DNA from: Porphyromonadaceae bacterium UBA7180
Lineage (GTDB): Bacteria > Bacteroidota > Bacteroidia > Bacteroidales > Muribaculaceae
DNA: 5,455 nucleotides
Assembly: GCA_002491165.1 (NCBI GenBank)
Contig: DKVK01000020.1
Span: 1 to 5,455 of the forward strand
Direction: 5' to 3'
The notes under the pieces are model-generated. The model made no database searches. It was not told where the DNA came from and saw only the letters and a program-made list of their open reading frames with translations. Both the position numbers and the translations under genes were made by a program. Shown one piece after another: positions 1-4,871 of this stretch. Position 1 is the stretch's first letter, and the number at the start of each line of letters is the position of its first letter.

Positions 1-10
1 TTTTACTTTG

Positions 11-81
11 TTGCCTTGGAAGGACTCGAACCCTCACAAACGGAACCAGAATCCGGTGTGCTACCATTACACCACAAGGCA
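11..81 (-). tRNA. tRNA-Gln (anticodon CUG)
   Basis: This tRNA reads CAG glutamine codons. Read on the minus strand it folds as a full cloverleaf of 71 nt. The acceptor TGCCTTG (81-75) pairs with CAAGGCA (18-12), and the D stem GTGT/GCAC closes a loop containing GG. The anticodon loop TTCTGGT (51-45) has CTG at 49-47. The variable region is 4 nt, and the T stem GAGGG/CCTTC closes the loop TTCGAGT. The first base pair is U1-A72, the weak pair typical of tRNA-Gln, and the anticodon arm closely resembles E. coli tRNA-Gln(CUG). The discriminator is A (position 11). The 3' CCA is not encoded, since CAAAG follows. The outermost anticodon-stem pair is a C-U mismatch (56 with 40). No second tRNA lies inside the window; anything further downstream is cut off. 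Confidence 0.95.
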
Positions 82-169
82 TTGTTTTTCGCCTTAAGGA
101 GAGGCTTCGGTTGCTTGTTTTCGCTTTCCTTAGTCTCGCTCAGAACCTCCGTTCTTCCCTTTTGCGATG

Positions 170-201
170 CAAAGTTACTGCCTTTTTTTGGATTGACCAA
201 A
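170..201 (-). promoter_or_regulatory. Bacteroidota-type promoter of tRNA-Gln
   Basis: On the minus strand TTTG (201-198) and TAACTTTG (177-170) are separated by 20 bp. This matches the Bacteroidota primary-sigma consensus TTTG / TAnnTTTG at every specified base. Transcription should begin near 163-165, giving the tRNA precursor a leader of about 83 nt that must be trimmed. The leader (82-164) contains two short inverted repeats, GAAC/GTTC at 143-154 and GCCT/AGGC at 91-105, and no credible gene. The promoter lies between the MscS stop (286) and the tRNA, so the tRNA can be transcribed independently. The assignment rests on the consensus match and position alone. Confidence 0.75.
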
Positions 202-231
202 TTTTTTTGGAAGATTTTTTTAACTTTTTTT
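202..231 (-). promoter_or_regulatory. A-tract (UP-element-like) region upstream of the tRNA promoter
   Basis: Directly upstream of the -33 element are three runs of seven A on the minus strand, at 208-202, 221-215 and 231-225. Their centres are 13 and 10 bp apart, roughly one helical turn. A fourth A7 run (189-183) lies inside the promoter spacer. In other bacteria such tracts just upstream of stable-RNA promoters bend DNA or contact the polymerase alpha subunit. That role here is inferred from position and phasing. Confidence 0.4.
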
Positions 232-285
232 GCTCTTCCCTCGCGTAAAGCCTGATTTTCAACGATTTGTCGGCTGAATTTTTTC

Positions 286-1401
286 TCAGTTTTCTGCTCC
301 AGTGAGGTGTACATCCATCTGCGGGAAAGGAAACTCGAAGCCGGCCTTGGGCAGTTCGGTGTAGAAACGCTTGTTCATGTCGAAGAAAAGCGACCAGTAA
401 TTGGAGCTGTGAGTCCATGCGCGCACGGTGAAGTTTATGCTACTGTCGGCCATCTCGCCTAATCCTACGAAGGGGGAACGGTCCACCTTTTCTATCGTGA
501 CAGGCTGGTTCATCTCCTGTTGCTGTTGGAGTGCTTTCTTGAAGGCTTCGCTCTTGCGGCGTCGGCGCATCCGCATCCGTTTCCACCATCCGGCTTTGGC
601 TTCCTCTTTGAGCATGGCTTCCGCCTCCTGTTGTTTGTCCTGCTCGAGGTGCATCTGCAAGCGCAGTTCACGGTCTTCCTCTATATATTTCTTCACCACC
701 CGGATGTCGCTGTTTAGTATGCGGAGTATCTCCTGTTCGGCTCGTTCGTAGTCGGTGCCGTAGCTGAGGCATACGGTCCAGTCCACGCGGCGGTATTGCT
801 CCAGGCTGTAGTTGTTAATGGAAGAGGTGGATAGGCCGCCGTTGGGGATGATGATGGCCTTGTTGTCGATGGTGTTGATAACGGTGTGGAATATCTGTAT
901 TTCCTTCACGGTACCGGCATATCCTTGCGCCTCTATATAGTCGCCTACCTTATAAGGTTTGAGGAGCAGAATGAGGACGCCTCCGGCGAAGTTCTGCAAC
1001 GTGCCGCTTAGTGCCATACCGATGGCCACGCCGGCCGAGGCGAAGATGGCCAGGAAGGAGCTCGTCTCGATGCCGATTATGCCTATGACGGTGACGATGA
1101 GGATGAAGTAGAGCAACATCTTGACCAGCGATAGGACGAAGGTGGAGAGGGAGGCGTCCATCTTGCGGCGCACGAAGACGCTGAGCATCATCCGGTAGAT
1201 CTTACGTATCACGAAGCGGCCTATGTAGAAGACAACTATGGCGATTAGGAGTTTGAAGGCGAAGTCTACCAGCGAGTTGGCGATGTTGGTCATGGCCTCG
1301 TCGAAGCCGAGGTTCTGGAAACTTTTGATGGCATCCTCCCCTTTCTTCAGCTCGTCGGGCATGGGAACGGGGTTTATGTTTTCGGTCTGGAAAAAAATCA
1401 T
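286..1401 (-). CDS. MscS-family small-conductance mechanosensitive ion channel
   Basis: A 371-residue inner-membrane channel expected to open under membrane tension and release solutes during hypo-osmotic shock. Hydrophobic segments at about residues 45-68 and 88-110 precede the Gly/Ala-rich pore helix (about 113-147), which has the family signature AGVAIGMALSGTLQNFAGG. The beta domain follows (KPYKVGDYIE at 149-158; IIIPNGGL at 183-190). The alpha/beta cytoplasmic cage ends in FPFPQMDVHL (357-366), matching the FPYPQMDV end of E. coli MscS. The protein is about 85 residues longer than E. coli MscS (286). About 70 of these are a charged, Gln/Arg-rich insertion at residues 236-306, including an R/M-rich basic patch at 275-283. 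Residues aligned with the hydrophobic gate leucines 105 and 109 of E. coli are Val125 and Met129. The ATG at 1401 has no Shine-Dalgarno site. It lies 37 bp after the lipoprotein stop, so co-transcription is likely. No convincing terminator follows. The family call is firm; the physiological role is inferred. Confidence 0.93.
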   Translation of the reverse strand: MIFFQTENINPVPMPDELKKGEDAIKSFQNLGFDEAMTNIANSLVDFAFKLLIAIVVFYIGRFVIRKIYRMMLSVFVRRKMDASLSTFVLSLVKMLLYFILIVTVIGIIGIETSSFLAIFASAGVAIGMALSGTLQNFAGGVLILLLKPYKVGDYIEAQGYAGTVKEIQIFHTVINTIDNKAIIIPNGGLSTSSINNYSLEQYRRVDWTVCLSYGTDYERAEQEILRILNSDIRVVKKYIEEDRELRLQMHLEQDKQQEAEAMLKEEAKAGWWKRMRMRRRRKSEAFKKALQQQQEMNQPVTIEKVDRSPFVGLGEMADSSINFTVRAWTHSSNYWSLFFDMNKRFYTELPKAGFEFPFPQMDVHLTGAEN

Positions 1402-1438
1402 GTCGGTATAGTGAGGAAGTTATAAAAAGGGAGTGCGG

Positions 1439-2644
1439 TTATGGCTTCTGGTCGCCGTAGACGCGGTTATACCAGTCGAGGGTGCGGTAGAAGACCTCCC
1501 CTTTCAGTGTCATGTCACTGCTGAGGCGGTGACAAGAGAGGCCGGAGTAATTAACGCGGTTTATAGGATAACCGGTGAACGACTTGTCGGTGCAGGCTTT
1601 ATAGACCACAACCTCGTCGAGTGTCTTCTGGAACTCGGTTAGAAGCTGTTCCGAGGTGTCGGGATGGTTCTGGCGTATTATCTCGCGGGTATATTGGCCG
1701 AAGTCATAAAGGGCCGGATTCACGCGGCGCGAGTAACACTGCAGGCCTGTTGTGCCGTCAAGGTATTTGAAGTCGGAGTAGCAGCGCGCCGTGATGTCGG
1801 CCAGGTTCTCAACTTTTGAGAGATTGAGTACGGAGATTGTGAACGGCGAGTTGGTTTGTGTTATATATGTATTGTATTCGAGGGCGGCCGTTTGGACGAG
1901 GTTGACGTCTTTCTTGAGCAGTTCGGGCAGCGTCACGTCGTAAGGCATGCCGTATTCGCTGAGTTCCGTCACCGAGCCCACGAGGTAGTCGGCTTTGCCG
2001 CGGAACTGGTAGAGCGTTTCCACGTTGGCCATATAACAGGAGTCAAACCAGATAAAGTCGAACATTCCGGCGGGAATCGTGGCCGCGAGGTCGGGCATCT
2101 CGCAGTAATGCGACACCTTGCCGTCCTTGTCCTGGCCGAAAGCATACTGCATGGTGTCGGAAGCAGTCCATGTGGGGGACGGAAGCCACGCATCGGAGTG
2201 CGACCACAGGATGAGGCCGTATTTATCCGAGGGGGAGAGATACTCCACATCGGCGATGACAGCAGCTATACGCTCGGTGTCGGTACTTCGGTTCAGGCTG
2301 TCGTATTCCTTGATGGTCTGGAAATCATAACCATACGACATTTTCACCAATCGCTGAAGCTTGGGCTGCATCGTTTCTCCTGTCTTGGGGTCGAGTTGCA
2401 CGCTGTAGACGAGCAGACGCGACTTCTTGAGGTCTAAGCTGGCAGCAACCTGCTGTATTTCCTTCATGTCAAGGTCGAGGTTGTAACTCAGGCTGTTAGA
2501 GGCGACGGCATACATCAGCACGGTGCGCTCCACGCGGTCCATCGGACCCTGGGGCACGGGAGGTTCCGGGTTGTCTTCGGAGCAGCTCCAAAGCAGTGGA
2601 AGCATCAGCATGGCTGTGAGTACGGGCAGAATACGTTTTATCAT
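1439..2644 (-). CDS. clostripain-family (C11, clan CD) cysteine peptidase lipoprotein
   Basis: A 401-residue lipoprotein. The N-terminus has basic residues, a hydrophobic stretch and a lipobox LWSC, with lipidated Cys21. The following SEDN resembles the acidic Bacteroidota lipoprotein export signal, so cell-surface display is likely. The peptidase core starts near residue 40 (TVLMYAVASNSLSYNLD). The clan CD His motif is GLILWSHSDAW, with His149. The nucleophile motif is FDFIWFDSCYMANVE, with Cys203 in the expected D-S-C context. It continues with YLVGSVTELSEYGMPY (220-235), typical of the family. The usual His-Gly is His-Ser here, so activity and specificity are uncertain. Family members cleave after basic residues; the substrate of this one cannot be told. 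The ATG at 2644 gives a compact signal peptide and is preceded by an A-rich stretch (TTGAAAACAATTACAGAAC), the usual Bacteroidota arrangement. It probably heads an operon with the downstream MscS gene. It could alternatively be a non-catalytic binding paralogue. Confidence 0.88.
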   Translation of the reverse strand: MIKRILPVLTAMLMLPLLWSCSEDNPEPPVPQGPMDRVERTVLMYAVASNSLSYNLDLDMKEIQQVAASLDLKKSRLLVYSVQLDPKTGETMQPKLQRLVKMSYGYDFQTIKEYDSLNRSTDTERIAAVIADVEYLSPSDKYGLILWSHSDAWLPSPTWTASDTMQYAFGQDKDGKVSHYCEMPDLAATIPAGMFDFIWFDSCYMANVETLYQFRGKADYLVGSVTELSEYGMPYDVTLPELLKKDVNLVQTAALEYNTYITQTNSPFTISVLNLSKVENLADITARCYSDFKYLDGTTGLQCYSRRVNPALYDFGQYTREIIRQNHPDTSEQLLTEFQKTLDEVVVYKACTDKSFTGYPINRVNYSGLSCHRLSSDMTLKGEVFYRTLDWYNRVYGDQKP

Positions 2645-2817
2645 GTTCTGTAATTGTTTTCAACGGGGTTATGAGGCCGCTTCGCAGGATGACCCACTCT
2701 CCGGTCGCTGCGTTGGCGACACTTCATCTTTAAATAACGCGCGCGAGGCGGAAAAAGTATATTCCCGCGAGTGAGAAACTTAAAATTAACGCGGCCGGTA
2801 ATTTTTCTCTGAAATAT

Positions 2818-2848
2818 TTTGCAATTTCACATTTAAATGTTAATTTTG
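2818..2848 (+). promoter_or_regulatory. Bacteroidota-type promoter, likely for rprXY
   Basis: TTTG (2818-2821) and TAATTTTG (2841-2848) are separated by 19 bp. This matches the TTTG / TAnnTTTG consensus completely. Transcription should start near 2854-2856, so if it drives rprX the mRNA has a leader of about 370 nt, unusually long. I looked for a nearer promoter between 3000 and 3200 and found only partial matches. It could instead serve a short RNA or the small ORF beginning at 2856. Confidence 0.65.
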
Positions 2849-2862
2849 CATTTGAATGTTAA
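2829..2862 (+). repeat. duplicated half-palindromic motif overlapping the promoter (candidate operator)
   Basis: CATTTAAATGTTAA (2830-2843) recurs as CATTTGAATGTTAA (2849-2862), 13 of 14 bases identical, offset by 19 bp. The first copy sits inside a perfect 12-bp palindrome, ACATTTAAATGT (2829-2840), in the promoter spacer, and its TTAA end runs into the -7 element. The second copy begins right after the -7 element and covers the predicted start site. A protein bound here would block polymerase. Autoregulation by RprY, an OmpR-family protein of a type that often binds tandem repeats, is an inference. Confidence 0.45.
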
Positions 2863-3228
2863 AGACAACTGTTGCCAGCCTCCGGCATCACCGTTATTCT
2901 TTACCTCTAACGCCTTGCACCCGGCACCGTTACTGCCTAAATATTAAGAGTCTGCGAGAATCGCGGAATTTATGGTACGAGACCGGGCGTAATCGGTAGA
3001 CCGATTTAAACTATTCGGCATCAGAATTGTTAAAATTACAAATACGTTCCTTTAAATTGTTAATTCATTTACGGGAATTAAAAATTCGATAATGCTTTAT
3101 GAAAACAAATAAGTGGAGAAATATAAAAGACAAATCGTGCGCCCTCGTGTCGTCCCCTGAGCCGGGGATAAAAGGCGTCCCTCTCTCCCGCAGTGCTAAA
3201 ATGACCTTCTAACTCCCCAAGGCATCTC
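2855..3228 (+). promoter_or_regulatory. long structured 5' leader of rprX
   Basis: From the predicted start site to the rprX ATG the leader has several inverted repeats. TGCC/GGCA (2873-2876 with 2884-2887) and GGCA/TGCC (2923-2926 with 2934-2937) each enclose a 7-nt loop. AATCGGT/ACCGATT (2991-2997 with 3000-3006) is perfect, with a 2-nt centre. TCCCC/GGGGA (3153-3157 with 3164-3168) is also present. None is followed by a clear run of T, so no intrinsic terminator is called. I recognise no riboswitch family. Confidence 0.35.
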
Positions 3229-4803
3229 ATGAAGAAATCCACGATATGGCTCTTGGCCATAATAATGGCGCTGACATTCGGAGCGTTGCTGTTCTTCCAG
3301 TTTTTCTACCTGAAGAACATGACAAACATGCGCGAGCAGCAGTTCCGCGAAAACGTGCAGCGCGCCCTGAACGCCACCAGCGACAAGCTGGAAAAGCACG
3401 AGACACGCTACTATCTGGAGCAGGACATCAACTCCATAGAAGCCAGCCTCTACAGCTCCCCCTACTCCCCGCAGATAGGCACTCCGGGCAATAACAACAT
3501 ACAGTATAGCATAGAAAACCCCGACGGCAGTGTGACACAGTTTACCCTTTCCTCTACCGTTGACGAGACAAAAAAGCGACGTCCGAAGCCCGGCGAAGGC
3601 ATCTTCCCGCCGCCGACCCACTCCATCGGGTCACGTTACCAGACCATGCACGAAGTGCTGCGTGGACAATACCTGTATCAGAAAGGGCTTCTCGACGAAG
3701 TGGTGCTCACTATCCTGCGCGAGTCGAGTTCCCGTCCCATAATAGAGCGTGCCGACTCCACCTTGGTGCGGAATTACCTACAGGCAGAGCTGGGCAACAA
3801 CGGACTGAACCAGCCCTTCGCCTTCGCCATCAACGACTCCAAGAACATGATAATCTACGCCACGCAGGGGTTCATCCCCGCAACTCGCGGCGACACCACC
3901 GCCACTTACTCGCACGTGCTATTCCCCAACTCGCCCGCCAAGTACACACTCGAAGTGCAGTTTCCGGCCAAGAAGAGCTACATAGTGTCGTCGGTGCGTT
4001 TCGCCATCCCCTCGCTCGCTTTTACGCTTATTCTGCTTGTCGTATTCCTCTACACCATAGTGACGGCCTTCCGCCAGAAACGCCTCACCGAGATGAAGAC
4101 CGACTTCATAAACAACATGACCCACGAGCTGAAAACCCCCATCTCCAGCATATCGCTGGCCGCGCAGATGCTCGATGACTCCTCGGTGCGCAAGTCGCCC
4201 GAATCCCTCAAACGCATCTCCGGAATCATCAGCGATGAAGCCAAACGTCTCCGCTTCCAGGTGGAGAAAGTGCTCCAGATGTCGGTCTTCGACAGCTCGA
4301 GCGTTGCGGCGCTCAAGTTCAAGGAAGTTGATGCCAACGCCATAGTGGCTTCTGTGGTCAACACCTTCAAGCTGAAAGTGGAGAAATACGGCGGATTGCT
4401 CGACTGCGAGCTGGATGCCGAAGACCCGTTCGTGCGCGTGGACGAGATGCAGTTTACCAACGTGATTTTCAACCTGCTCGACAATGCAGTGAAATACCGC
4501 CGCGACGACGTAGACCTCAATCTCCACATCACTACCCGCAACGTGGGCAACAACCTCGAAATACGCGTCTCCGACAATGGTATCGGCATACGCCGCGATG
4601 ACCTCAAACGCATCTTCGACAAGTTTTTCCGCGTTCACACCGGTAACCGCCACGACGTCAAGGGATTCGGCCTCGGTCTCGCTTACGTCAAGAAGATGGT
4701 CACCCTCTTTTCCGGCACCATACGGGTGGAAAGCGAACTCGGCAAGGGTACAACGTTCATCATAACCCTGCCGCTCCTGAACACGGATGCGGAGACAGAA
4801 TAA
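3229..4803 (+). CDS. rprX: sensor histidine kinase RprX
   Basis: A 524-residue inner-membrane kinase, close in length and motif order to Bacteroides fragilis RprX. Transmembrane segment 1 lies at about residues 5-28, a periplasmic sensor at about 29-256, and segment 2 at about 257-279. No HAMP domain fits in the roughly 13 residues before the dimerisation domain. The H-box is FINNMTHELKTPISS, with phosphoacceptor His299. The X-region includes RFQVEKVLQMS (342-352). The ATP-binding domain has the N-box NVIFNLLDNAVKY (411-423), G1 DNGIGI (449-454), the F-box region FDKFFRV (463-469) and G2 GFGLGL (479-484), all intact. The sensor holds a basic, proline-rich stretch (115-134) and the motif LLDEVV (154-159), which RprX proteins share as I recall them. 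The start is preceded by AAGG six bases upstream. The rprY gene follows after 68 bp. The stimulus is unknown; RprX was first described in B. fragilis for effects on outer-membrane proteins and tetracycline resistance when expressed in E. coli. Confidence 0.93.
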   Translation: MKKSTIWLLAIIMALTFGALLFFQFFYLKNMTNMREQQFRENVQRALNATSDKLEKHETRYYLEQDINSIEASLYSSPYSPQIGTPGNNNIQYSIENPDGSVTQFTLSSTVDETKKRRPKPGEGIFPPPTHSIGSRYQTMHEVLRGQYLYQKGLLDEVVLTILRESSSRPIIERADSTLVRNYLQAELGNNGLNQPFAFAINDSKNMIIYATQGFIPATRGDTTATYSHVLFPNSPAKYTLEVQFPAKKSYIVSSVRFAIPSLAFTLILLVVFLYTIVTAFRQKRLTEMKTDFINNMTHELKTPISSISLAAQMLDDSSVRKSPESLKRISGIISDEAKRLRFQVEKVLQMSVFDSSSVAALKFKEVDANAIVASVVNTFKLKVEKYGGLLDCELDAEDPFVRVDEMQFTNVIFNLLDNAVKYRRDDVDLNLHITTRNVGNNLEIRVSDNGIGIRRDDLKRIFDKFFRVHTGNRHDVKGFGLGLAYVKKMVTLFSGTIRVESELGKGTTFIITLPLLNTDAETE

Positions 4804-4871
4804 ACACAAAACTTTGTAAATTGTTATAATATATATTAATCAAGCAAATAATCAAAAAATTATATAGCCCT

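Larger units (their letters stand above)
2645..3228. other. divergent intergenic region between lipoprotein gene and rprX
   Basis: This is 584 bp between two divergent genes with no confident gene. It is much more AT-rich than the flanking coding sequence, apart from GC-richer islands at 2675-2720, 2865-2940 and 3136-3190. It contains the rprX-side promoter and its repeats (2817-2862) and several short inverted repeats. Two small ORFs are weak candidates: 2641-2727 on the minus strand (28 codons, ATGA overlap with the lipoprotein start) and 2856-2999 on the plus strand (47 codons). No full-consensus promoter was found for the leftward lipoprotein gene. TACTTTTT at 2759-2752 and TAATTTTA at 2790-2783 on the minus strand each miss only the final G of the -7 element, and neither has a well-placed -33 TTTG. 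Confidence 0.6.

Noticed and set aside
209..239. GGAAGA/TCTTCC inverted repeat around the T-rich tract
   Set aside because: The 6-bp stem spans a 19-nt loop with no T-tail outside it; the tract is better explained as A-tracts upstream of the tRNA promoter.
249..275. AGCC/GGCT inverted repeat downstream of the MscS stop as a terminator
   Set aside because: The stem is only 4 bp with a 19-nt loop and just three T follow in the minus-strand direction; not a credible intrinsic terminator.
3..314. A 103-codon minus-strand open frame
   Set aside because: It runs from the MscS 3' end through the tRNA promoter and across the whole tRNA gene, and its product is Lys-rich because of the A-tracts.
1856..2437. 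A 193-codon plus-strand open frame
   Set aside because: It is antisense to the core of the C11 peptidase, including both active-site motifs; no domain and no start signal.
3201..3212. ATG ACC TTC TAA mini-ORF just upstream of rprX
   Set aside because: Three codons in AT-rich leader sequence are expected by chance and no ribosome site precedes them.
3919..4809. A 296-codon open frame antisense to rprX
   Set aside because: It lies wholly opposite a strongly supported kinase domain, has no recognisable motif, and is what GC-rich codon usage in the sense gene produces by chance.
4825..4830. TATAAT in the rprX-rprY gap
   Set aside because: This is the E. coli -10 form. Bacteroidota primary sigma factor uses TAnnTTTG, and the sequence occurs readily in such AT-rich DNA.
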